Counted from the stretch's first letter, positions 19,900 through 28,113 are shown. The stretch: DNA of 64,000 nt from Fimenecus sp900545625 (GCA_963931525.1 OZ007023.1:310001-374000); one strand, 5' to 3'. The notes: generated by a model not told the origin, from the sequence alone. Numbers and translations: made by a program.

Positions 19900-20217
19900 T
19901 CATTCCCTCCCGATGTGGTCTTGTATGCGCGCGGCAAAACCGGCGTCGTTGACGGTGAGCACCGCCGTAGGTTTTGCACCGATCGTTTTGCCGAGCTCCT
20001 GCATGGTAAAGGTGCCGCGTACCGTCGCGGCATTCGGGGAAAAGCGGGCAGCGGCGCGTTCCATTTCCGCCTGCAAGCGCGCGGACGCATCCGCTGCGAG
20101 CAGGCACAGGCATGCAGACCCGTTTTGTATTGCGCCGAGCGCCGCGTCATGTCCGGCGCTCAAAAGCCCTGCGCGGCGGGCGATCCCCAGCAGCCCGCCT
20201 GCTTTGTTATCCGTCAC
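19900..20217 (-). CDS. ylxQ: L7Ae-family ribosomal-type RNA-binding protein (YlxQ)
   Basis: This 105-residue protein has the L7Ae/L30e fold pattern: KAGGLLGIARRAGLLSAGHDA, then a central LLAADAS strand and TMQELGKTIG near residue 75. Such proteins bind kink-turn RNA and sit between ylxR and infB in Firmicutes. The start is GTG 20217, overlapping the ylxR stop by 11 nt, with GGAGGAGG 9 nt upstream. The stop lies 4 nt before the infB ATG. Confidence 0.9.
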   Translation of the reverse strand: MTDNKAGGLLGIARRAGLLSAGHDAALGAIQNGSACLCLLAADASARLQAEMERAAARFSPNAATVRGTFTMQELGKTIGAKPTAVLTVNDAGFAARIQDHIGRE

Positions 20218-20476
20218 GCTGCAGCGCCTCCTCCAATTCGGCGTACACGGCGTCGGGGACGGCACAGCCGAACACGCGTTCGAGCCGCTTCGCTTTTTTC
20301 GCTTTCAAAAGGCAGCCGACGTCGGGGCAGATATACGCGCCCCTTCCGGGCATTTTCCCGGTCGTGTCGAGCGAGATGACGCCCTCTTTCGAACGCACCA
20401 CACGCACAAGCTCACGCTTCGGCTTCTGCGTACCGCAGCCCGTGCACAGACGCATCGGTATGTTTTTGGTCTTCAC
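20207..20476 (-). CDS. ylxR: YlxR family RNA-binding protein (DUF448)
   Basis: This 89-residue protein carries the family signature RLCTGCGTQKPKRELVRVVR and the GRGAYICPD motif. In Firmicutes YlxR is an RNA-binding protein reported to modulate RNase P. The start is GTG 20476 with AAGGGAG 8 nt upstream. It follows nusA after 39 nt in the standard nusA-ylxR-ylxQ-infB order. Confidence 0.93.
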   Translation of the reverse strand: MKTKNIPMRLCTGCGTQKPKRELVRVVRSKEGVISLDTTGKMPGRGAYICPDVGCLLKAKKAKRLERVFGCAVPDAVYAELEEALQRDG

Positions 20477-20515
20477 GCTGTCAGCTCCCTTGTTGCCTGT
20501 AAATCCTTTTGGGTC

Positions 20516-21565
20516 TTAGCCCTCGTAAAAGCCGCTTTCGGGCTTGATATCGATCTTCCAGCCGGTAAGGCGCGCCGCAAGGCGGGCGTTCTGGCCCTTA
20601 TTGCCGATAGCAAGCGAAAGCTGGTTATCTGGCACGGTCGCCTGGCAGGAACGCGCTTCGGCGTCCACGATCTCGACGCCCAGCACCTTTGCGGGTGCAA
20701 GCGCTGCGGCGACGAACTGCTGCGGGTCCTCACTGTATACGACGATATCGATCTTCTCGCCGCCGAGCTCCTCGACGATCTTATTCACACGCGCGCCGCG
20801 CGGGCCGATGCACGCGCCGACGGCGTCCACGTTTTCATCCTTGCTGTGCACGGCGATCTTTGTGCGCGCGCCCGCTTCGCGCGAGACGGCCTCGATCGTC
20901 ACGGTGCCGTCGTAAATTTCGGGCACCTCCGTTTCAAACAGCCGCTTGACAAGACCCGGATGCGTGCGGGAGATCATAGCCTTCGGGCCCTTTTCGGTCT
21001 CGCGGACATCCACGATAAACACCTTGGTAAGGCTCCCCTCGGTGAAGGTCTCGCCGGGGACCTGCTCGCCTTTCGGGAGGATCGCCTCCGCCTTGCCGAT
21101 CTCAAGCGTCACATTGCCCGTTACGGGATCGATGCGCTGCACCTTAGCGGTGACCAGCTCCTGCTGCTTGGACTGGAATTCCATCATGATCTGCCCGCGC
21201 TCCGCGTCGCGGATGCCCTGGCGGATAACGTGCTTCGCGGTCTGTGCCGCAATTCTGCCGAAGTCCTTGGCTTCGAGCGCGATTTGGATCTCGTCGCCCA
21301 CCGCCGCGTCGGATTTGAACTGCTGTGCTTCCGCAACGGTCATTTCGCAGTCGGGATCTTCCACCGTTTCCACGACCGTTTTATGGAGAAATACTTTCAT
21401 GATGCTACTCTCGGGATCGATTTCGCAGGAGATGACGTCCTTGCCGTTGTAGTCCTTTTTGACCGCGACCAAAATTGCCGCCTTGATCTTTTCATACAGG
21501 TATTCGGCGGGGATGCCCTTTTCCTTTTCCAGCGCCTTGACCGCCTCGAAAAACTCCTTGTTCAT
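20516..21565 (-). CDS. nusA: Transcription termination/antitermination factor NusA
   Basis: The 349-residue protein binds RNA polymerase and nascent RNA to control pausing and termination. It has the N-terminal polymerase-binding domain (NKEFFEAVKALEKEKGIP), an S1 domain near residues 130-200 and two KH domains, including CIGPRGARVNKIVEELGGEK. It ends after KH2 and lacks the acidic repeats of E. coli NusA, as is normal in Firmicutes. ATG 21565 is used; the in-frame GTG 21568 just before it also fits GGAGG. The rimP stop lies 3 nt upstream. Confidence 0.96.
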   Translation of the reverse strand: MNKEFFEAVKALEKEKGIPAEYLYEKIKAAILVAVKKDYNGKDVISCEIDPESSIMKVFLHKTVVETVEDPDCEMTVAEAQQFKSDAAVGDEIQIALEAKDFGRIAAQTAKHVIRQGIRDAERGQIMMEFQSKQQELVTAKVQRIDPVTGNVTLEIGKAEAILPKGEQVPGETFTEGSLTKVFIVDVRETEKGPKAMISRTHPGLVKRLFETEVPEIYDGTVTIEAVSREAGARTKIAVHSKDENVDAVGACIGPRGARVNKIVEELGGEKIDIVVYSEDPQQFVAAALAPAKVLGVEIVDAEARSCQATVPDNQLSLAIGNKGQNARLAARLTGWKIDIKPESGFYEG

Positions 21566-21568
21566 CAC

Positions 21569-22048
21569 TTAAAAACCTCCAAAATCATCGAGCTTTATCC
21601 ACGATGCTTCTTTTTTGTCAAATGCGCGCGTCGCGCCGTCGTCACACCGGACGGTCACTGTGCCGTCCGAAAAGTCTTCCAGAACGCCCCTGTATTCGCG
21701 TCTGCCGTCTACGGCGCGGATGAACCGCACCATAACGTTTTCGCCCAAATACCGTTTAAAATGGAAGTCGCGCGTCAATTCACGTTCGATCCCCGGAGAC
21801 TGCACCTGCAGGCTGTAGCTGCGGTCGATGGGATCGGCTTCGTCCAGCGGCGTATCGAGCGCCTGGCTCATCGCCACGCAGTCCTCAATAGAGACAGGCT
21901 CATTTTCCTTGTCAATAATAATGCGCAAATACCACTCGGTGCCCTCTTTTAAAAAGCGCACGTCCCAAAGCAGCAGACCGAGCGATTGTGCGAGCGGTTC
22001 GGCGATTTCCCAGACCACCGCCGCCGTATTCTGCTTTTTTTCTGCCAT
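21569..22048 (-). CDS. rimP: Ribosome maturation factor
   Basis: This 159-residue protein is needed for 30S maturation. It shows the two RimP domains, with LLLWDVRFLKEGTEWYLRI, SIEDCVAMSQALD and VQSPGIERELTRDFHFKR. ATG 22048 begins the conserved part (MAEKKQ). The nearest Shine-Dalgarno sequence, AAAGGAG, is 35 nt upstream, with an 8-bp GC-rich hairpin between it and the ATG (described separately). It is the first gene of the nine-gene operon. Confidence 0.93.
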   Translation of the reverse strand: MAEKKQNTAAVVWEIAEPLAQSLGLLLWDVRFLKEGTEWYLRIIIDKENEPVSIEDCVAMSQALDTPLDEADPIDRSYSLQVQSPGIERELTRDFHFKRYLGENVMVRFIRAVDGRREYRGVLEDFSDGTVTVRCDDGATRAFDKKEASWIKLDDFGGF

Positions 22049-22060
22049 ATTGGTTTGCGG

Positions 22061-22090
22061 CGCGCCGAGTTGTCGGCGCGGCACTCCTTT
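22061..22090 (-). promoter_or_regulatory. Split ribosome binding site of rimP: AAAGGAG, hairpin, then ATG
   Basis: In the mRNA, AAAGGAG is followed after 3 nt by the stem CGCGCCGA/TCGGCGCG with loop CAAC, then 12 nt, then the ATG at 22048. Folding the stem shortens the effective spacing from 35 to about 15 nt. No other ribosome binding site is visible for rimP. Confidence 0.5.
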
Positions 22091-22115
22091 CTGCCGCGAA
22101 GTCCGCACAAAACGA

Positions 22116-22139
22116 GGAGAGCGGGTCGCCCCACTCTCC
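22116..22139 (-). promoter_or_regulatory. Leader hairpin of the rimP-nusA-infB operon
   Basis: Directly downstream of the predicted start site, the leader can fold GGAGAG-T-GGG/CCC-G-CTCTCC around a GCGA loop. It is followed by CGTTTTG, too short a T-run for a strong terminator. It may protect the RNA end or cause weak attenuation. Confidence 0.4.
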
Positions 22140-22166
22140 AATCGCAGCCTGTATTCTTACGCTGCA

Positions 22167-22195
22167 ATCATAGCACAAGTGCAAAAGAATTGCAA
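22167..22195 (-). promoter_or_regulatory. Promoter of the rimP-nusA-infB operon
   Basis: The minus strand reads TTGCAA, 17 bp, TATGAT, giving a leader of about 110 nt before rimP. Confidence 0.7.
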
Positions 22196-22209
22196 GCCTT
22201 TTTTCCCGC

Positions 22210-22398
22210 TTACAGGTCGTCGGCGTCCTGTACGGGATTTGCCGTGTGATCCGTCGGCGTGCCCGTGTAGCTGCCGAGCACGTCTGTATCGGCGCCCTCG
22301 TTGTCAAAGCCGTGCCAGATGTCGGCGATCTCCTCGGTGACCTCGCTGATCTTTTCGACCGCACGCTGCGACGGTTTTTTCTTCTTGTCCTTCGACAT
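22210..22398 (-). CDS. Small acidic protein of unknown function
   Basis: This 62-residue protein starts with a Lys cluster (MSKDKKKKPSQRAVEK), then becomes acidic and ends in DADDL, with no membrane segment or cysteine. AAAGGAG lies 7 nt before the ATG, a strong argument that it is real. It sits alone between the MgtC gene terminator and the nusA operon promoter. No family is recognised. Confidence 0.65.
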   Translation of the reverse strand: MSKDKKKKPSQRAVEKISEVTEEIADIWHGFDNEGADTDVLGSYTGTPTDHTANPVQDADDL

Positions 22399-22521
22399 AT
22401 TTGCGCTCCTTTCCGCTTTTGCGCGATTTCGGGCGGCTGCCCGAATTTAGTTTTTGCGGAAAAGATACAAACATACGCGTGCTTTCGGCTTTGCGCGTCT
22501 GACAGCTCACATCTGCAATCT

Positions 22522-22551
22522 GAAAACGGACGGCTTCTGCCGCCCGTTTTC
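22522..22551 (-). terminator. Terminator after the mgtC-like gene
   Basis: The stem GAAAACGGGCGGC/GCCGTCCGTTTTC, with one mismatch and an AGAA loop, lies 13 nt after the stop of the MgtC-family gene. Confidence 0.7.
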
Positions 22552-22563
22552 TCGCTTTACGCT

Positions 22564-23286
22564 TTAATCCATATATACGTCCACAACGTTTTCGTCCGCC
22601 TGCAGGGTAGAAACGATGATCTTCAGCGCGTTGTCCGTTTTCGGGAAGATAAGCGCCTTGATGGTGGCGGTATCCTTTTTCTTGCGGAATTTCGAGTCAT
22701 TGTCGTAAAGGATCTCCATCGAGTGCACCACCGTGCCCGTGCGCTTGATAAGTCCCGAGATCTTCGGCACCTGCTCGGCGAGATCCTTGACCTCGATATA
22801 CAGCGCCTTGCCCGCTTTGCCGCGGACGATGACCTTTTTGAGCGAATTGAGCGTCATATAGATCACAAAGGTCGCAACGATCGCACCCGTTACAAAGCCT
22901 GCGCCGACGGCGATGCCGATGCACGAGACCGCCCACAGGCTTGCCGCCGTGGTGAGGCCTTTGACGGAAAAGCCCTCGCGCAAGATCGTGCCCGCGCCCA
23001 AAAAGCCGATACCGCTGACGACCTGCGCCGCCATGCGGGTGATGTCCACATTCGCCTGCCCCTCATAGGTCTTGGATATGTATACGGAGGTCAGCATGAT
23101 AAGCGTTGAGCCGACCGCCACGAGGATGTGCGTACGGAAGCCTGCGGGGCGGTGCGAATGCTCGCGTTCAAAGCCGATGATCCCGCTGAGCAGCACGCTT
23201 AAAGCCAGCTTCCACGCCGCGTCGATCACAAAGCGGAACTCCTGGTTGTTCCAAAGCCACAGTGCGGCTTCCTTGAGCCATTCCAT
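22564..23286 (-). CDS. MgtC/SapB family membrane protein
   Basis: This 240-residue protein has the MgtC membrane core (four to five helices within residues 20-140), with GIIGFEREHSHRPAGFRTHILVAVG-type sequence and QVVSGIGFLGAGTI. A soluble ACT-like C-terminal domain follows. MgtC proteins are linked to Mg2+ limitation, acid survival and inhibition of ATP synthase in pathogens; many environmental homologues have no tested role. AAAGGAGG lies 7 nt upstream of the ATG. The gene starts 13 nt after the P-type-ATPase-like gene and is the last gene of the rlmB transcript. Confidence 0.9.
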   Translation of the reverse strand: MEWLKEAALWLWNNQEFRFVIDAAWKLALSVLLSGIIGFEREHSHRPAGFRTHILVAVGSTLIMLTSVYISKTYEGQANVDITRMAAQVVSGIGFLGAGTILREGFSVKGLTTAASLWAVSCIGIAVGAGFVTGAIVATFVIYMTLNSLKKVIVRGKAGKALYIEVKDLAEQVPKISGLIKRTGTVVHSMEILYDNDSKFRKKKDTATIKALIFPKTDNALKIIVSTLQADENVVDVYMD

Positions 23287-23299
23287 TCGTGCGCCTCCT

Positions 23300-26299
23300 T
23301 TACACTTTTTTGAATTTCGGGATGAGCAGCACGACCGCTGCCCAGAAAAGCTCGAAGATCAGGATCTCGGGGATTCCTGCCTGCCCGAGATTTGAGAAAA
23401 AGCTGAGCACCGCCATGAGCAATACGCTAAGCCCCACACCGATATACAATAAAACCTGTGAAAGCCTGTATTTTTCTTCCAGCACGAACGCCGCCAGAAA
23501 CGCGCGCAACGCGGCGGCGGTCGAACCGCTGTGCAAGATCGCGCAGGGTTCGGGGCGCGGGGGTTCCTCGCAAAGCTCGCGGAACATGTCGCCCGCGACG
23601 GGGTTGATGATCTTCACAAGGTTGTGCGGCAGGTCGAAATACCGCTCCACAAGGGCCTCGGTAATATTCGGGTCAGAGGTGCGCAGCAGGATCGTCACAC
23701 CGTATTTTTCAAGCCGCTGCAAATAGACGGAGATTTGTTTGTCGGACGCATATTCCACCACGAACAGCGCAGCGGTCTTGCCCTCGACCGCCAAATACAG
23801 CACCTCACAGCCGTCTTTTTTGAAACGCTGCTCTTCCTCGCGCGAGGGGGCGTCCACATTGTGCTTCAAAAGCAGGTCGCGGCTGCCGACAAGCACGCGC
23901 TGGTTATAGATCCAGCCCGAACAGCCCAGCCGCTCTTCATAGGCAAGCGACTCGACAGGCGGCAGGATCTCACGTTTTTTAAGGATCACTGCGTCGAACA
24001 CGTCGGACAGCGTGCCCCCAGAGCGGATGGTCATTGCCGCCGTATACAAAAGCGCTTCGTCCACGCGCATTTTATGGTAGGTCTTCATGCCGCAAAGCCG
24101 GCAGCGGCAGCCGTCAAACAGCTCGGCGGCGTCGAGCACCACGGCGTTCGCCGTGACCGCATCAAAGGCGGCGTCATAGCTGCTCAACAGCGAATTCTGC
24201 GCGCGCAGGCGGCGGTTGACGCTGCCGAACGCCGCGGCAGAGCCGGGCACGGCGGCAACAGGCAGCCCCACAAGCACCGTGGCAGCAATAGCGGAAATGC
24301 CCGCAAACACATCGTTTCGTATAAAGCTCGTGACCGCGCCGATGAGGAAAGCGGCGATAAGCACCGCAGGCAGCGCGTTTGTATATACATCAAAATCGCG
24401 GTCGTTGGTTTTGGACACGCGCACAAAATCTGTCGGGAACGCGATCTTTTTGGAATAGCGAACGTCCGGATCACCGAGCAGCAGCCCGCGCCCGATCTCA
24501 AACGCCGTTTCGGGCGATTCGATGCGCGCGACACTCGAGAAGCGGCTGCTGCGTTCGGCAACCAGCATAAAGTCCTGAATATCCTCTTTTAAGCCGCGGC
24601 GCCTGCCTGCATAATACAAGGTCAGCAGCAAAAATGCCGGGGCAGAATACAGGGGGATCTCGGTAAGCCGTTCGGGGTACGCCAGCGAAACGGCTGCCTG
24701 CACGAGCGCGAACAGCAGCGCGACCAAAAGCCCGGTTTCCGCTGTGGTGCGGCGGTGCACGATCCCCGAAAAGGCAATTTTCATTTGCGGCAGGCTAACG
24801 AGAAAGCCGCAAACCAGCAGCACCAGATGCAAAGCGCTGTATACTGCGGGATCGCCCCCCAGAAGCGAAAAACCTCCCGTAAAGCGCACGAGCAGCGCCG
24901 ATGCGGCGGCGGCAAGCAAAAAGATGAGGCTCAACCACATGCGCACGGTAAAGCCGCGCTTTTCGGATACAAAAATATCAAAGACCGCCTGCGCGTCCTT
25001 CGGCCCGTAAAACTCACGAAGCACGCGGACGGGCGCGGCTTCGGTTCGCGGCGCGCGGCGTCTGCGGCGGCGCGGGGCTTCCTCTTCCTCTTCAAAGGGT
25101 TCGTCGGTGTCGGCACCCGCCTGCGTTTCGGGCAGCTCCGGCACGGCGCGGGTGCGCGCATCCGCTTCGTCCGACTGCGCTTCGGCGAGCTCGCCGTTCT
25201 GTGCGGCATTTTCGGCATTCTCCGCCGCCGAAAGCCCCGGGAACAGGCGAAAATCCTTTGCCCGCTCGCGGCGGCGGCGGCGAAGCGACGCTTCCGCGGC
25301 CTCTTCGTCGATCTGCTCCACAGGCTCTTCGTGGGTATCATAGCCGTCGAGCATCATCTGATTCTCCAACGGCGCTTCTTTATCTTCAGCTGCGAACGCG
25401 TTTAAATCCCCTGCCTGCCGTTCGGGATGTGCTTTCTGATCCTTGAGCACATCCTCCGGGGTCACGAGCGTCGGGATCGCCTGCAGGTCGCCCTCGGCCG
25501 CCTCCTCCGCCTTGCGCACGATCACGCCCGGCTTTTCGATCGTTTTCGGCGGCATCTGCTCCAGAAGCCGTTTATGCTCCTGTGTTTTTTCCAATTTTTG
25601 CTGCGGCCGATTCAAGAAACGGTCGCGCTTTTCATCTGTCTCCATGACGCGCCGTTTGGGTACGACGGCGTCAAATTCGCCCGTTGTGGTGCGCAAAACG
25701 CGGTTGCCGATCTGGTGTTCGATCCCGCTGCGGTGCACCGCGTGCGACTCCACCTCGTTGAACACGCGGGTTTTTTCAATGGAGATCTGCCCGGGCAGAT
25801 CCTCCGGCAAAGGCTTTGCTTCTTCTTGGTTCGGCGTCTCCGCCTGCGGGGTCGCGCCCGTAAGCAGCGGCTCGATCTCACCGTCCGCCGCCTGCGGCGG
25901 GGCTTCAGGCGACAGTTCGTCTGCGGACTCCATCCGTGCCGCACGACGCGCAGCCTCTTTAAGCGACACACCCTTTTTCGGCGGTTCACGCTTTTCAAGC
26001 CGCGGGGAAACCGTTTCTTTTCGAGCGGCAGGTTCGGGGACTGCCGCAGGTGCTTCGATTGGTTTTTCCGGCTGTGCTTCGGGCTTTGCACCCGTCGCGG
26101 GATCTTGCTGCATGTCGGACAAAACGGGGCGCGGCGAAGCCTCCCCGCCGTTTTTTGCGGCGGGCTTTTCTTCGTCGGAAAGCAGCGCATCCACCTCGGA
26201 AAGCGACCAGACCCTGCTCCCTTTTTCCCCTTGCAGGTGCTTGACGTCGTCTAAAATCTTATCTACCGCAAGCCCCGACAGAATGTCCTTTTGCGACAT
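23300..26299 (-). CDS. Degenerate P-type-ATPase-like membrane protein with long charged N-terminus
   Basis: This protein has 999 residues. Residues 1-430 are charged, Pro/Ala/Glu-rich and probably disordered, ending in Arg clusters (RRRRRRAPRTE). From about residue 450, membrane helices alternate with soluble parts in P-type ATPase order. A TM4-like PVAAVP is followed by VVLDAAELF near residue 721, where the family has DKTGT, then LGCSGWIYNQRVLVGSRDLL near 800, which matches the nucleotide-domain G-x-G...VLVGN pattern. ILLRTSD near 876 stands where TGD is expected. The GDGxND hinge is not found. The transport cycle therefore looks inactive. It begins 3 nt after rlmB and is cotranscribed with the MgtC-like gene. 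Confidence 0.7.
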   Translation of the reverse strand: MSQKDILSGLAVDKILDDVKHLQGEKGSRVWSLSEVDALLSDEEKPAAKNGGEASPRPVLSDMQQDPATGAKPEAQPEKPIEAPAAVPEPAARKETVSPRLEKREPPKKGVSLKEAARRAARMESADELSPEAPPQAADGEIEPLLTGATPQAETPNQEEAKPLPEDLPGQISIEKTRVFNEVESHAVHRSGIEHQIGNRVLRTTTGEFDAVVPKRRVMETDEKRDRFLNRPQQKLEKTQEHKRLLEQMPPKTIEKPGVIVRKAEEAAEGDLQAIPTLVTPEDVLKDQKAHPERQAGDLNAFAAEDKEAPLENQMMLDGYDTHEEPVEQIDEEAAEASLRRRRRERAKDFRLFPGLSAAENAENAAQNGELAEAQSDEADARTRAVPELPETQAGADTDEPFEEEEEAPRRRRRRAPRTEAAPVRVLREFYGPKDAQAVFDIFVSEKRGFTVRMWLSLIFLLAAAASALLVRFTGGFSLLGGDPAVYSALHLVLLVCGFLVSLPQMKIAFSGIVHRRTTAETGLLVALLFALVQAAVSLAYPERLTEIPLYSAPAFLLLTLYYAGRRRGLKEDIQDFMLVAERSSRFSSVARIESPETAFEIGRGLLLGDPDVRYSKKIAFPTDFVRVSKTNDRDFDVYTNALPAVLIAAFLIGAVTSFIRNDVFAGISAIAATVLVGLPVAAVPGSAAAFGSVNRRLRAQNSLLSSYDAAFDAVTANAVVLDAAELFDGCRCRLCGMKTYHKMRVDEALLYTAAMTIRSGGTLSDVFDAVILKKREILPPVESLAYEERLGCSGWIYNQRVLVGSRDLLLKHNVDAPSREEEQRFKKDGCEVLYLAVEGKTAALFVVEYASDKQISVYLQRLEKYGVTILLRTSDPNITEALVERYFDLPHNLVKIINPVAGDMFRELCEEPPRPEPCAILHSGSTAAALRAFLAAFVLEEKYRLSQVLLYIGVGLSVLLMAVLSFFSNLGQAGIPEILIFELFWAAVVLLIPKFKKV

Positions 26300-26302
26300 G
26301 CC

Positions 26303-27064
26303 TTACACCTCAGCCTCCAAAGATCTGTGTGAAGAGATTTCATACAGCAAAATGCCCGCCGCCACCGAAGCGTTGAGCGAATTGATCTTCCCTTTCATGG
26401 GCAGGGACACGATAAAATCGCATTTTTCCCGCACGAGCCGCCCAAGACCCTTGCCCTCCGCACCGACGACCAGCGCGACGCCGCCGGAAAAATCCGTTTT
26501 TTTGTAATCCGTGCCGTCCATGTCCGCACCATAGACCCAGCAGCCGTGCGCCTTGAGTTCGTCGAGCGCCGCGGGCAGATTCGGCACACGCGCGACGGGG
26601 ATATATTCGAGCGCACCCGCCGAGGTCTTGGCGACTGTGGCGGAAAGCTGTGCGCTGCGGCGCTTGGGGATGATCACCCCGTGCGCGCCCGCCGCCTCCG
26701 CCGTGCGCAAAACCGCGCCGAGGTTGTGCGGGTCCTCCAATTCGTCACAAACGACCACGAACGGCGGTTCGCCGCGCGCTTCGGCAACGGCGAGAATATC
26801 CGAAAGGCTCGCGTAATCGTGCGCGGCGGTGAACGCCGCCACGCCCTGGTGCACCCCGCCGCCGCAGAGAGTGTCCAGCTTTTTACGGTCAACCTCTTTG
26901 ACAACAGCGCCGCTTTCGCGGCAGGCGGCAGCCAGCCGGCGCACTGCCGGTGCGCGTTCCCCGGCGAGCACATACAGCGTGTCGATCGTGCGGTCGGCGC
27001 GCAGCGCCTCCGCTACGGCGTTGCGCCCGATGATGAGATCCTGGTTTTTCGCATCCCGCGGCAT
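26303..27064 (-). CDS. rlmB: 23S rRNA (guanosine-2'-O-)-methyltransferase, TrmH/RlmB family
   Basis: This 253-residue SPOUT methyltransferase has an N-terminal L30e-like substrate domain (GRNAVAEALRADRTID) and the knotted SAM site: NLGAVLRTAEAAGAHGVIIP, ALVVGAEGKGL and SLPMKGKINSLNASVAAGI. RlmB methylates G2251 in the peptidyl-transferase loop; related TrmH paralogues have other targets. AAAGGGG precedes the ATG. It is the first gene of a three-gene transcript with its own promoter at 27114. Confidence 0.93.
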   Translation of the reverse strand: MPRDAKNQDLIIGRNAVAEALRADRTIDTLYVLAGERAPAVRRLAAACRESGAVVKEVDRKKLDTLCGGGVHQGVAAFTAAHDYASLSDILAVAEARGEPPFVVVCDELEDPHNLGAVLRTAEAAGAHGVIIPKRRSAQLSATVAKTSAGALEYIPVARVPNLPAALDELKAHGCWVYGADMDGTDYKKTDFSGGVALVVGAEGKGLGRLVREKCDFIVSLPMKGKINSLNASVAAGILLYEISSHRSLEAEV

Positions 27065-27113
27065 AGCCCGCCCCTTTCACGCCTGTGCGGCACATAGGCA
27101 TAGTTATTATAAG

Positions 27114-27142
27114 ATTATACCATATCTTGTGTGCTTGTACAA
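27114..27142 (-). promoter_or_regulatory. Promoter of the rlmB operon
   Basis: The minus strand reads TTGTAC, 17 bp, TATAAT (perfect -10), about 55 nt before the rlmB ATG. Confidence 0.7.
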
Positions 27143-27191
27143 CTGTTTTTTATACCGGATTTTCAAGCCGCCCGCGCGCTGCCGCCGCAAA

Positions 27192-27220
27192 TTGACAGCG
27201 CGGAGGATTTTGGATAGAAT
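27192..27220 (+). promoter_or_regulatory. Promoter of the GNAT gene, near consensus
   Basis: The sequence reads TTGACA, 17 bp, TAGAAT. The -10 element covers part of an in-frame ATG at 27219, so that ATG cannot be in the transcript. This decides the GTG at 27246 as start. Confidence 0.75.
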
Positions 27221-27245
27221 GGAGAAAAAAAGGGGGGCGTTTTGC

Positions 27246-27737
27246 GTGTTTCAATACAGGAGAACGACCGAGAAAGAACTTTGCCGCCTTTGGAACCGAA
27301 GCATTTTGGAGCATCCGTTCGACCGCCGGTACCGCGCGTGGAAGCGGGTGTTTTTGCAGCTCAACCGCAACGGTACGGGCGCGACTTTCGCGGTCCTGCA
27401 CAACGGGAAGCCCGTCGGCGAGGGGACGCTGTTGTTTTCGCCGCAAGCGGACGCCGTGCGCGGGCGGGAATGGCTTGCCGACGGCGTGCATACGGCGAAC
27501 ATCAACGCCCTGCGCATCCGCAAGCCTTACGAAGGGCAGGGACATATTTCAGCCCTTATAAAAGAAATGGAGCGGTATGCCGCCACGCGAGGCTTTACGC
27601 GCCTGACCATCGGTGTAGAAAAGCGCGAGATGCGCAGCCGCGCCATTTACCGGCACTGGGGCTATACGGCGTTTTTGGCAGAAGAGCTCGAAGACGGGGA
27701 AATCGTCTTGTATTATGCGAAAACGCTGCGTCTATGA
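27246..27737 (+). CDS. GNAT family N-acetyltransferase
   Basis: This 163-residue protein has a GNAT acetyl-CoA-binding core: ANINALRIRKPYEGQGHISALI at residues 85-106 gives the R/Q-x-x-G-x-G/A loop as EGQGH, and the C-terminal part has RAIYRHWGYTAF and a final strand. The acceptor is unknown. GTG 27246 follows AGGGGGG by 8 nt and lies about 20 nt after the expected start of transcription. An ATG at 27219 is excluded because it overlaps the -10 element. Confidence 0.85.
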   Translation: MFQYRRTTEKELCRLWNRSILEHPFDRRYRAWKRVFLQLNRNGTGATFAVLHNGKPVGEGTLLFSPQADAVRGREWLADGVHTANINALRIRKPYEGQGHISALIKEMERYAATRGFTRLTIGVEKREMRSRAIYRHWGYTAFLAEELEDGEIVLYYAKTLRL

Positions 27738-27802
27738 ATTTCGGCATGAATCCTGTTTGGACATTGAGCAGCATCCGCAAGACCGAAAGCTTACGCACAA
27801 CA

Positions 27803-27949
27803 CGTAGTGGCAGGCTTCCACGCCTGCCATCAACGAGGTCTATTTTCGTAGCTATTCCCTGTAAAAAACAGAATTCCGATTTTTATCACAGACGCAGATT
27901 TTTAATTTGCCGCGCTGTGCTCGGGCAGGCATGGAAGCCTGCCACTACG
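27803..27949. repeat. MITE-like element with 18-bp perfect terminal inverted repeats
   Basis: The ends CGTAGTGGCAGGCTTCCA (27803-27820) and its exact complement (27932-27949) bound a 147-bp AT-richer core without an open frame. Each end also contains a small internal palindrome (GGCAGGC...GCCTGCC). It lies in the 376-bp gap between the GNAT gene and the phoR terminator; nothing else in that gap is recognisable apart from the terminator. Confidence 0.55.
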
Positions 27950-28076
27950 CGAAATCATTTACGCTTTATCGTAAACGCAGGTCGTTTTCTTCCAATGCTC
28001 TGCTCGGACGGACAATCGCGAGGACTGTTCACACGATATGAATACACGATGCAAATGGGGTTTATAAAATAGATAC

Positions 28077-28105
28077 GGCCCCGCAAAAATGCGGGGCCGC
28101 TTTTT
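28077..28105. terminator. Terminator after phoR
   Basis: A 9-bp stem GGCCCCGCA/TGCGGGGCC lies 9 nt beyond the phoR stop. The plus side continues into CGCTTTTT and the minus side into CGTATCTATTTTA, so it may act in both directions. Confidence 0.75.
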
Positions 28106-28113
28106 CATATCGG

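Noticed and set aside
18078..19952. A 624-codon open frame on the plus strand opposite infB
   Set aside because: It is antisense to a certain infB. The translated sequence has no domain, and such frames arise from GC-rich codon use on the other strand. The long frames opposite nusA (19862-21952) and opposite the 12133-13107 hydrolase gene were rejected for the same reason.
23300..26299. Working cation-transporting P-type ATPase
   Set aside because: The invariant DKTGT, TGD and GDGxND motifs are altered or missing, so transport by the usual cycle is unlikely.
27219..27245. ATG at 27219 as start of the GNAT gene
   Set aside because: It overlaps the -10 element of a near-consensus promoter and would lie upstream of the transcript.
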